This document shows, piece by piece, positions 11,158-19,929 of a DNA stretch of 64,000 nt (the first letter of the stretch is position 1; each line of letters starts with the position of its first letter). The notes under the pieces were generated by a model, which saw nothing but the letters and a program-made list of their open reading frames with translations, was not told the DNA's origin and did no database searches. The translations under genes and the position numbers were made by a program. Source of the stretch: Sugiyamaella lignohabitans (taxonomy: Eukaryota; Ascomycota; Dipodascomycetes; Dipodascales; Trichomonascaceae); contig NC_031672.1 of the NCBI RefSeq assembly GCF_001640025.1, positions 868,001 through 932,000 of the forward strand, given 5' to 3'.

Positions 11158-13957
11158 CTACATGAGGACACACTTTTCATCAACGTTGTATTGGGTTTCG
11201 TTCGCCCGGCGACGAAGTGACCGTGATGACATTCTCGACGCATCGACTCCAGATGCCAGTGGTTGTTGTCTATGTGTGGCTCCTGGGTATACAGGATTGG
11301 GAACAACGTCCAGTGAAGGCAGACTGGGATCAAGACCCTGCTCAAACATTCTTGGCGTTGAAAGATTACGTTTGTCTGGCGGTGCAGATCTTGATCTGGA
11401 ATTGATATCTTGAGCTGACTTACCCCTTGTAAGTCGGAACAGTTTACTCCGACGTTCGCCTTTTGTCTCGTTTTTGAATTCGTTCATATCAATACTACTT
11501 GTGTCAGCATTCCCTCCCCGGCCTCTATCTCCAGTTGTGCTTAGCTGATCTGCTACTGTCGACATTGTTTGTATTGTTGTTTGTGATTCGAAAGGAGGCA
11601 CGTTGACAAATGTATCAGTTACGCTGTCCAATGTGTCACTCTCAATGCTAGATGAATGACTTAGATCTAGTGAACTAACATACGGTAGTGGTTGAATGTC
11701 ACCACGGGATTTAGTAGATAGAGCCTCGTCGTCATTGGCTGATACCATACGATAGAACAAGAGATATGGGCACTCCCTGGCAAATACTTCGTCAAAGTCT
11801 ACTATTTGAGTCTTTTTTCCCACTGGTTGTAGGTCATCAAAAAACACCCATCGTTTAGGACGTGGTCCAGATTCGCTGTTCCTTCCACTAACAGGCTGTG
11901 ACAAGGGTGACTTAGGTACTGGTAATACATCTCGGTCGTTATGGGTATGATGACGGCGGTGATGACGTCGTCGACTGTTGAAGAAACTGCCTGTACTGTT
12001 ATTGTTACTAGGCAATACCTCTTCTGCACTATAGTCAATTGCTGCGTCTTCAGCAGCAATGGCAACAAAGTGACCTGAATTTATGCTTGTGCCGCGATGG
12101 AATATAGCACTTTCAAGAACAAGCTTGAAATTACCAAAAAGAGATCCTTCTTCAGAGTCATCGGCTACAAATGACGGTAAATGGATAGTTTGCGGAACAA
12201 TTACCTGTCGGTCATTTCTGATTGACTGTCCTTCTGGAGTCCATGAGTACCGTTTCAAACAGATACCAAGAACGGGTCGTGCATTCGCAAAATGTTCTTC
12301 AACAGGAGCATCCACCTCATCGTTTTCATCATCATCGTCTTTTTTATCTTCATTAGCAGTGCCATTTCCATTTAAAAATTGGTTTCTAAGGACCTTTTTA
12401 TCATGCTTCTTCTGTTGCTGGGATCTCATATCACTGTAGAATGGAAGCAACTGTAGAAACATCCATGCTGGTAATGTAATTTCGTTTTTCTGGTTCCACA
12501 GATCTACCACCTTCTGCGGCGGTAGAGTCGGTGGGGGTCGGTCTTTGTATAAGGAGTCGTATGATGGAGGAAGTGAGTGTGATGTAGACGCTCTGGTGCG
12601 TAATTTCTTGACCATATGATCTGGATAGTCGTTTTCATCGTTGCCTTCTTCAGTCGATGCGATAGCAGGACTACTTCTACCAGTACCAGATCCTGCGTCA
12701 GATTGGTTCTCCGTTGCTTTCCTTTCAATCTCTTTCAAAAATCGAGGGATCTCGACTGTTTCTAATGAGAATTTTCGCACTGGTTTAGCCAAATTTGGAG
12801 ACGACGCTCCTTTTCTCACCCCACTGTGGTTTGCACTGGGGCTCCTTCTAGCAAGATCAGAAAAATCACTTCCAAATCGTTCTAACTGTCTTGAAACTTC
12901 TACTGAGTTGGCAAAATACCTCTCTAAACACTCTTCTAAAGTCACAGGTGGATCTGTTCTCTCACCGGGAATTGGAACTAACAATAGTCTCTCATTCACC
13001 AGCTTATGATCATCCTCAGCAACCTCTTTACCAGCGTGTGCTATATCAACCCGTAACGTTAACAGTGGCATGCTGAGCTTTTCAGTTATAAAATTAAACA
13101 ATTCGGCCGCATCTTGTTGCTCATACCGTTTACTCGATGGTGTCCATCCAGCATTGAATATTGTGTCAAGCAGACATTTGGTGACATCAGTAGTAATCAG
13201 CTTGCCGCTTCTTAGTAGATTAACATATAGTCGTAGAAATATTGCCAAATTTTCCCGTTTCTCATCACTCTCAAACGTTTTATACAATATTGGTTCGAAA
13301 TTTTCTAATCGTGCAAACATGGCAAACATTAGCGAATCCAAATAACAGGTAACACCATGCAAGTTATCAGCACCAGCGATTTGATCATAGTTCATAACAG
13401 AGCCAGAAGTGGCCAGAGTTTTAGATGGATGGGTAATAGGCACCAATAAGCCCTCTACTGCATCTCTGAAAAATAGTAGCAGCTCTTTGGCTTTGACGTC
13501 ACTACCATTGGCATAGTTATTATGCAGTACAAGCTTGATATTATCTGGCTGTACAATCTCTTCAGTAGTTCCTAAAGCAGTGAGCTGCTCTGTCACCTTT
13601 GTCATGTCAAAGGGCTCGCCATTGTCGACTACAGGTGTAATTGAAGGAGTCTGGCTGGATTTATCTTTGTCGCCAAAAAATGTCTTGACAAGCTTTAGCA
13701 GGTTAGTCAGGCCTCAAGGGGAAATCGCAAAGCCGCCTCTCATTATTGGTATCTACATAAGCACCCATCGCAGGCTCAATGAAAATCTCCCGATTCTGTT
13801 GCTCTTATCAATTCCTCCTATCCGGCAATTGCGGAGTTCATGATTCAAATAACGACTCGGAAAGCACAGAATTGGTAACTTTAGAGATAATGACAGCATC
13901 CCAATTTCTACCTACCTTGTGTCGATGCCGACCACGAGTGTCGCTAGGACTACTCAT
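11158..13957 (-). CDS. Ubiquitin carboxyl-terminal hydrolase (peptidase C19) with C-terminal CaaX box, one intron
   Basis: Proposed exon 1 is 13957-13916 (MSSPSDTRGRHRHK), the intron 13915-13693 (GTAGGT donor, ACTAAC, AAG acceptor), exon 2 13692-11158; 858 residues. The first exon is inferred; the alternative start is an internal ATG at 13605. The Cys box is GVTCYLDSLMFAMF (catalytic Cys about 130), followed by QQDAAELFNFI; the His box is INSGHFVAIAAED, and WVFFDD supplies the conserved aromatic/Asp stretch. Long acidic and Ser-rich insertions split the fold. The protein ends CVLM, a CaaX farnesylation motif after a basic stretch, which suggests membrane anchoring. It is not a close match to any S. 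cerevisiae Ubp that I recall. The role inferred is removal of ubiquitin from membrane-associated substrates. Confidence 0.85.
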
Positions 13958-14965
13958 GAAATGCAAATAGTTACTGCCAAACCCCCTGAGCTGATTACCA
14001 CGATGCTAACGGATCTGTTACGATTGACAATATGATATTATTTTGACAATTTGCCTGAAATACTGTGAAAGCTACCACAAAAGGTGATCAGAGGGCATCC
14101 AAATACCCGGAATAGTAGTGAGACGCCAAGCAAAAAGGGGTTGAATTATAGCCAAGACAATGTCTTAAAAGGCCCAGAAGTACAACTATAAGTTTTGCAG
14201 TATAAGGGTTAATTTGATTTTAAACTCAGGAATTCTAATTCGGTCCGGTGGTTCTGGTGGATGCGGTTTGTCTTGTCATCCCTTATCAGACTCTGGCGTC
14301 TGATAGCTTGCCCAAGCAGCTCATTATGGATATTAAGGCGCGATGGCGCTTAACGCATGGGATCAATGTCACGTTTTCAGCGGTGAAGTGATAGGCTGCT
14401 AAAACTCACGATTAGGCAAGCAGATAGACTGATCTTCACGCATGCTTTCAAAACAGCTCTTTCAGGGGGGGCCGGCTTACCGGCCGTTTATAATTCTCAA
14501 CTTTCCATACTTACCGGGATTGCCATGCAGCAGCTGATGCGCTATCACCCATTTATATATAATGAATTATTCACCAGTCCCAGGTGATTTGAGGCTGCTA
14601 AAGTCCACGAGATTTTGTTGATGTGAGGCTTAATCAAGCGTGGAATCGATGATATTTTTCCTGGTTGTTTAGATCAGACTTGTTGTATATCCAGTTCTGT
14701 TAGCAGGATAGTTTTTTTTTCCTTCTTCTTTATCCCTTTTTCTTTTTATTTTTTAAAAATTTTTTATATATTTTTTTTTTCCCAAATGTTCCTTACTGAC
14801 CATAAAAGACAATGTGTGGATACGAAATATAGACTGTATAAGCACAGGCAACACGTGTGGCCAGTCACATGGCACCTCCATCGAACAGATACTTCTGACA
14901 TCTCCGGAGAAAATCCAGACCCAGACGGCAGGTCAAAATAACAATAAGAAGATACACCCCCCGCA
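13958..14965. other. Intergenic region upstream of ubiquitin hydrolase
   Basis: No open frame is convincing. Several short hairpins are visible (TATCAGAC...GTCTGATA near 14286-14307, GGCCGG...CCGGCC near 14469-14485). A 19-bp sequence recurs at 14393-14411 and 14592-14610 with 16 matches. AT-rich and T-rich runs fill 14700-14790. Confidence 0.6.
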
Positions 14966-15021
14966 AGCTCCGCGAAGCGGAGCACAACGGGGTCTGGGGC
15001 AGCGCCCCAGCCGCCGGAGGC
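14966..15021. repeat. GC-palindrome half element (right arm)
   Basis: A single right arm with inner hairpin GCTCCGCGAAGCGGAGC and last base G instead of A. It is 116 bp past the stop of the AIM34-like gene. Confidence 0.92.
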
Positions 15022-15137
15022 GACCCCGTCCCAACAGAGTCTCACCGTGAATAGATATATTAAAGATAAAAAATACAGAGCATGAAGCTATATATATATA
15101 TAGATATAGATAAAAATACGAATAAAAAACAAGCCGC

Positions 15138-15896
15138 TTACTCGGGAGTCGGCTTCTTCTTTTTCTTAGAGCCGAAAGGGAGGAACCACCAGGCGGTGAC
15201 GGCGACGGCAAACCCGACCAGGAAAGTCTTGTCACCAGAAGAGAACTCGCCACTACCGGACGAGGTGCCACCAGAGGAGCTTTCTAGAGGCGATTCGTCC
15301 TCGCCAATTCCTTCTTCAGTCGATCCTGGTACGTGCACTTTAGGAGCGTCCTTTGTGCCCGACACTTTACCCTCAACGTGGTCAGCTACACCGTGATCGG
15401 GCGCACTGGTGTTGAATTCGGGCTGAGGAACCTCCTTTGACGAGGCTCCAGCAGAATCGGGCAACACCGGCACTTTAAATGCTGGTTTATACTTCTCTGG
15501 CTCGGGATGTGGAACCTTGTAATAGTCTATACTGGAATCGTCACCTTTAGCCTGTTTCTTGGCAGTAGTAGAAATAGTTTGTACTCGTTGCGAAGCATCT
15601 ACAGACATGAGTCTATCGACGAGTTCAGCTTTACGACCACCGACCTTGACACCGCGTTTCTTACATTCAGCCCTTAACGCGGCCACTGATAACGACATGT
15701 ATTTCGAGTTGTTGGTGAGCAGGTTGGACGGTTTGGTGGCTTTGGCCGATTGATGCAAATGAGCAGTTCTAATATAAGTTGATGGCAGTTTAGGAACTGG
15801 GGGAGGAGGTGTGGAAACAGCCGACAGAGCAGAACCAGCTGCTCGTTGCCGGAGATTGGGTGCTGACGACACCGATCGCAGAGTTCGAGACAGCAT
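15138..15896 (-). CDS. AIM34: Mitochondrial SAP-domain protein, Aim34-like
   Basis: 252 residues. The N-terminus (MLSRTLRSVSSAPNLRQRAAGS) is Arg/Ser-rich and lacks acidic residues, as in a mitochondrial presequence. A SAP motif follows at about residues 69-96 (LSVAALRAECKKRGVKVGGR...ELVDRL), then a Pro/Ser/Glu-rich linker and a single hydrophobic helix near the C-terminus (FLVGFAVAVTAWWFLPFG) before a lysine-rich tail. This order matches yeast Aim34, a mitochondrial protein of poorly known role linked to mitochondrial inheritance. SAP motifs often bind nucleic acid; a membrane-tethered nucleic-acid role is inference only. The assignment is by architecture, not by long identity. Confidence 0.75.
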   Translation of the reverse strand: MLSRTLRSVSSAPNLRQRAAGSALSAVSTPPPPVPKLPSTYIRTAHLHQSAKATKPSNLLTNNSKYMSLSVAALRAECKKRGVKVGGRKAELVDRLMSVDASQRVQTISTTAKKQAKGDDSSIDYYKVPHPEPEKYKPAFKVPVLPDSAGASSKEVPQPEFNTSAPDHGVADHVEGKVSGTKDAPKVHVPGSTEEGIGEDESPLESSSGGTSSGSGEFSSGDKTFLVGFAVAVTAWWFLPFGSKKKKKPTPE

Positions 15897-16424
15897 TTTT
15901 CTCCAAAATCAAGCGACCTCTTCAGATGCTAGCACAAAATAAAACAATTGATAATTGGTACCTCTATCGCCAGTATCAACTACTATCAGGACCGGTAGCA
16001 GCAGACGTAGATAAGCGAACACAAAAAGATTTGCAGCAGCAGCAGTTGTTGATTCTGTTACTAGAGAAACGTGAGACTGACGACCACGACGCACCTGTTT
16101 CAGCAGTCAAAAGCCAAAGCCGGGTAGATAACAGCTATGAATTTCAGAAAAACACAGAAGTCGTAAAAAAATAAATAACAAAATAAAAAAAACACCAGTC
16201 ACAAAACGACGACTTCACTTAACCAAAGTTAACAATAAAAAGCTAACTTGACGACGGCCCAGCTGAGGTATATTTACACCCTGCGGCTGGCATTCTCTTG
16301 TTCGCTATGTTTATGTATTTCCAGTACAGGCATGCATCTGCGTCCATTGTCCCATCCGGGCAACGACCGACGCCCATGCAGGACCCAATTTAACTGGACC
16401 CTGACGTCAGCGGTGGGGTCCTGT

Positions 16425-16486
16425 TGCCTCCGGCGGCTGGGGCTCCGCCCCAGACCCCGCTGCTCCTCTCGCTGCGCTCGAGTCGG
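16425..16486. repeat. GC-palindrome half element (left arm)
   Basis: Left arm with CTCCTCTCGCTGCGCTCGAG inner end. It is 137 bp from the next full element and points the same way as that element's left arm. Confidence 0.92.
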
Positions 16487-16623
16487 TGTTTGGGGGACCA
16501 CCACCAACTCCCTTGGGTCCGTTCTTATCATTAAATTGTCTCGTATCACCCTCTGAAGACCTTTCCACCGCAAAAATTACAACCCAGAAACCGGATCTGA
16601 ACAACAAAACATGGTCCCTGGCC

Positions 16624-16767
16624 TGCCTCCGGCGGCCTCCGGCGGCTGGGGCTCCGCCTCAGACCCGGTAGCTCACTCCGCTCGAGCAGTCCCCTCTCCA
16701 GGGTCCAAGCCGCTCCGCGAAGCGGAGCACCACGGGGTCTCGGGCAGCGCCCCAGCCGCCGGAGGCA
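16624..16767. repeat. GC-palindrome element with duplicated outer decamer
   Basis: The left arm starts with a direct duplication of CCTCCGGCGG, absent from the right arm, and has a diverged inner end. The right arm carries the GCTCCGCGAAGCGGAGC hairpin. Confidence 0.92.
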
Positions 16768-17256
16768 CACCCCTCCCCCAAAATACAGTTCGGGAGATTA
16801 ATTTTATAAGAACTCGCTTGTTGGTGGTTTTGGCGTTTGATATGCAATTGGCAGGAACGAGGCCGAGAACGGTTAATGGATTGTGTGCATGAAACGCAGG
16901 GTGATTGGCAATGTGATTGGCGTGCCAAGCCTGATCGATGTTGAAACGGGCCACCTTACTTTAGGGCGGTGCTCGTTGAAATGGTCGCGCCGCAGTTTTC
17001 GGGCGGAGGGTTCGTTGTCAAGTCTCGTTCGTCCGTTCGTATATAATTATTTCATTCGCCTCGAATTAAGACTGTTCAGTTATCGATCCGAGAAACAAGC
17101 ATTGCTTCGCGTCACAGATCACACAGTACCGAACTCAGATCACACTTTGTATCAAAACAGATCTCAGGTGCCCGTCAATTGAACTATCTCCTGTTCACCA
17201 CTCAATCAGCGATAACAGATACAGACTCAGAACAAACACAAGAAAGAATACAAACA

Positions 17257-18156
17257 ATGGTCGACTACAGCAATTGGCTCCGCGATGTCAGCGACGACAC
17301 TAAACTGTCGACACTCTCGATCCCCGGCACTCATAACAGTGCTGCCTACCATATGGCTCTGCCCTCTGTCCAGTGTCAGGATGCCTCGATCACCGAGCAA
17401 TTAGAGAACGGAGTTCGTTTCTTGGACATTCGAGTGTCCAAGAACATTCTTCACAGCGATGACCAGCAGTACAATTTGGTTGTTTGTCACGGCAAGTTCC
17501 CTATCAAGTTGCTGGGCAATGTCGAGCTTTCCGAGGCTCTGGACGAGGTGTACAAATTCCTGGACTCTCACCGATCCGAGACTGTCATTGTATCCATCAA
17601 GCAAGAGGGTTCTGGTACCTGGGACAACGATCATGACGAGTTTGGAAACTGCATTTGGGACAGATACGTCAACAAGAACAAGGACAAGTGGTACCTTGGA
17701 ACTGATATCCCCAAGGTCGGAGACACTCGAGGAAAGGCGGTTTTGTTCCGTCGATTCGGAGTCAAGGACCAGCAACGTAAGAGCCAGTTTGGTTTCGAGG
17801 CCTCGTGGTGGACTTATAACACCAGCAACGACGACCGCGGCAACCTGCAAGTGCAAGACTGGTGTGAAATCAACAAACCCGAGGACATTGGCACCAAAGC
17901 CAACTATGTCAAAGAGCACATCAAACGTGCTGTCGACTACAACTCCACCAACACCGACTCCCAAAAGCTGTTTGTCAACTTCTGCTCGGGTTCCAACTTC
18001 TTCGACCACGAATGCTGGCCCCAAAAGATCGCAGAGGGTCTCGACCAGGACAAAATCGACGAGACCTTCGGTAAGGGCAGCGGTATCCTCGTGCTCGACT
18101 ACGCCAAAACAAACGACTGGCGAATCGTCCGCGAGTACGTCAACAAGAACTTCTAA
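17257..18156 (+). CDS. Bacterial-type phosphatidylinositol-specific phospholipase C-like protein (PLC-X domain)
   Basis: 299 residues from the ATG at 17257; the frame extends upstream to 17179 but that start is not preferred. LSIPGTHNSAAY gives the first catalytic His (H26), FLDIR (residues 55-59) and CHGKFP the second (H78), the pattern of single-domain PI-PLCs rather than the large eukaryotic PLC. Further conserved aromatic and Asp residues (SWWTYN, FVNFCSGSNFFDHE) fit the TIM-barrel rim. There is no signal peptide or membrane segment, so a soluble intracellular enzyme is inferred. Such enzymes cleave PI or GPI headgroups; the substrate here is unknown. Codon use is C-rich at third positions like its neighbours, so there is no sign of recent transfer. 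Confidence 0.85.
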   Translation: MVDYSNWLRDVSDDTKLSTLSIPGTHNSAAYHMALPSVQCQDASITEQLENGVRFLDIRVSKNILHSDDQQYNLVVCHGKFPIKLLGNVELSEALDEVYKFLDSHRSETVIVSIKQEGSGTWDNDHDEFGNCIWDRYVNKNKDKWYLGTDIPKVGDTRGKAVLFRRFGVKDQQRKSQFGFEASWWTYNTSNDDRGNLQVQDWCEINKPEDIGTKANYVKEHIKRAVDYNSTNTDSQKLFVNFCSGSNFFDHECWPQKIAEGLDQDKIDETFGKGSGILVLDYAKTNDWRIVREYVNKNF

Positions 18157-18202
18157 TCTCTTTACACGCTAATTTAACTAATCGGTCTTTTTCAGGGGTA
18201 CA

Positions 18203-18340
18203 TGCCTCCGGCGGCTGGGGCTCCGCCCCAGACCCGGGTTGCTCCTGCTTCGCAGGAGATGCCCGGACCGTCGACGTCACGACTCGAGCGCAGCGAGAGG
18301 AGCAACCCGGGTCTGGGGCGGAGCCCCAGCCGCCGGAGGC
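18203..18340. repeat. GC-palindrome element, full length
   Basis: It starts 46 bp after the PI-PLC stop. The arms match at the variable position: AGACCCGGGTTGCTCC on the left and GGAGCAACCCGGGTCT on the right, unlike the commoner GACCCCG form. The left arm has the CTGCTTCGCAG hairpin, the right the ACTCGAG end. Confidence 0.95.
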
Positions 18341-18391
18341 CCCCCTGCCACAGGCCGGTTCCGGCGTGGCAGAGGGTTGGGGTGTAACTGA

Positions 18392-18455
18392 CACGTGATT
18401 TGATATCATATTGAGATTTCATTACGAATCGTCGAGAAGGTGCATAATTATGCAC
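18392..18455 (+). promoter_or_regulatory. MET16 upstream region: CACGTGA site and 16-bp perfect palindrome
   Basis: CACGTG at 18392-18397 followed by A is the core of a Cbf1-type site, which in yeasts directs sulfur-assimilation genes. GTGCATAATTATGCAC at 18440-18455 is a perfect palindrome. Both lie 270-340 bp before the MET16 start; the palindrome's function is unknown. Confidence 0.5.
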
Positions 18456-18727
18456 AAAAAAGCAGATAATATGCAGCGGGACTGAAAAAAACAGAAAAAA
18501 GGCGTGAATCCTCGCATGAGACATATTAAATTATTGGCTTGAGAGGTTCTGGTTGCTGATAATGGGTCCTCTGCCTGACTAAGACCTGGCGGTTGTGCCT
18601 GTGGTGCCTGTGTTCCCGAGTTAGATATATATCAGTCGCACAATCCCGCGTGTTGTACTTTTTTTTTATGTTTTTTTAGTCTGACATTTTTGCATGTCAT
18701 TAATATCCATCCTATAATACCATCGTC

Positions 18728-19561
18728 ATGTCACCTTCAGTTGTAGCCTCAATTCCCGCTCAGAACACAGGGGGTCAGGTGTCGGAGACCCAGACAGTGC
18801 CTAAAGTCACTTTCACTGCCAAACAGTTAGAACATATTAACAAGTTTGCCGAAAACATGTCTGCCGAGGAGATTATTAGATGGTCTATTATGACCATCCC
18901 AGGTCTCTACCAAACTACTGCGTTTGGTTTGACTGGTCTTGTTACTTTGGATATCATTTCCAAGCTGTTTCCTGACACCCATCCCATCGACCTTGTTTTC
19001 GTCGACACTCTGCATCATTTTCAAGAAACTTTAGATTTGATTGAGCGTATCAAGGTGAGATATCCTAATGTTAAGCTTCATATTTATAAGCCCGACGGAT
19101 GTGAGACCAGAGAAGATTTCACTAAAGAGTTCGGTCCCGAGCTCTGGGAGACCAATGATACCTTTTATGACTACCTCGTCAAGGTCGAGCCTGTTCAAAG
19201 AGCCTATAGCGAGCTCAACATCTCGGCTGTATTCACCGGCAGAAGAAAGACCCAAGGTGGTCAAAGAGGAAGCATTCCCATTATCGAGGTCGTTGAAAAC
19301 GGGCTCATTAAAATCAACCCCCTAGCGAACTGGAGCTTCGACCAAGTCAACGAATACATCAAAAAGAACGACGTTCCATACAATGCATTGCTAGATCAGG
19401 GATACAGATCGGTCGGCGACTATCACTCGACTGTCCCTGTCAAGGACGGAGAAGACGAGCGTGCTGGACGTTGGAAGGGCAAGAAGAAGACCGAATGCGG
19501 CATCCACGAAACCTCGCGTTTCTCCGAGTTCCTCAAAAACAAGACCGCAACCACCGTTTAG
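18728..19561 (+). CDS. MET16: 3'-phosphoadenylylsulfate (PAPS) reductase
   Basis: 277 residues. The enzyme reduces PAPS to sulfite with thioredoxin in sulfate assimilation. The core has VDTLHHFQETL, GRRKTQGGQRG and NPLANWS, all typical of PAPS reductases. The C-terminal ECGIHETSRF holds the catalytic cysteine (C257). The paired-cysteine iron-sulfur motifs of APS reductases are absent, so PAPS rather than APS is the expected substrate. A CACGTGA element upstream fits Cbf1/Met4-type control. The gene is single-exon and lies between the PI-PLC and DPH2, all on the + strand but with separate spacing and repeat elements between them. Confidence 0.97.
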   Translation: MSPSVVASIPAQNTGGQVSETQTVPKVTFTAKQLEHINKFAENMSAEEIIRWSIMTIPGLYQTTAFGLTGLVTLDIISKLFPDTHPIDLVFVDTLHHFQETLDLIERIKVRYPNVKLHIYKPDGCETREDFTKEFGPELWETNDTFYDYLVKVEPVQRAYSELNISAVFTGRRKTQGGQRGSIPIIEVVENGLIKINPLANWSFDQVNEYIKKNDVPYNALLDQGYRSVGDYHSTVPVKDGEDERAGRWKGKKKTECGIHETSRFSEFLKNKTATTV

Positions 19562-19635
19562 AATTTCTTCATTCCCGTTATTTATTATTTATTTTTCTCA
19601 AAATGCACGATATTTTTTATGACTGCCTGCCTGCC

Positions 19636-19771
19636 TGCCTCCGGCGGCTGGGGCTCCGCCCCAGACCCCGCTGCTCCTCTCGCTGCGCTCGAGTCGTTTC
19701 TCGACGGTCCCAGCAACTCCTGCGAAGCAGGAGCTACGGGGTCTGGGGCGAAGCCCCAGCCGCCGGAGGCA
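19636..19771. repeat. GC-palindrome element, full length
   Basis: It starts 74 bp after the MET16 stop, preceded by a CTGC-rich tetranucleotide run. The left arm has the CTCGCTGCGCTCGAG end, the right the CTCCTGCGAAGCAGGAG hairpin; the variable dinucleotide differs between arms here. Confidence 0.95.
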
Positions 19772-19929
19772 GCGAGGGTACCATCCCCTGGTGGGTGGTG
19801 AAGCTTATCTTTTGAGATAAGGGCAAGGGTGGCATGCAGGATTTTAAATATTTCGGGACCCTGTAGATTTGATTACGCTATCAGTAGAGTGTTTCGGGTG
19901 GATCTGAGAGAGGGTCGTAGTTTAAAATA

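Larger units (their letters stand above)
15897..17256. other. Divergent promoter region between AIM34-like and PI-PLC genes
   Basis: No supported gene; open frames at 15809-16174 and 16248-16556 are shadows or cross repeat arms. The region contains one half and one full GC-palindrome element. Confidence 0.65.

Noticed and set aside
14507..14700. Possible U1 snRNA gene beginning ATACTTACC.
   Set aside because: Only the first nine bases match; the 70K-binding loop and a good Sm site are missing. Kept only as part of a low-interest finding.
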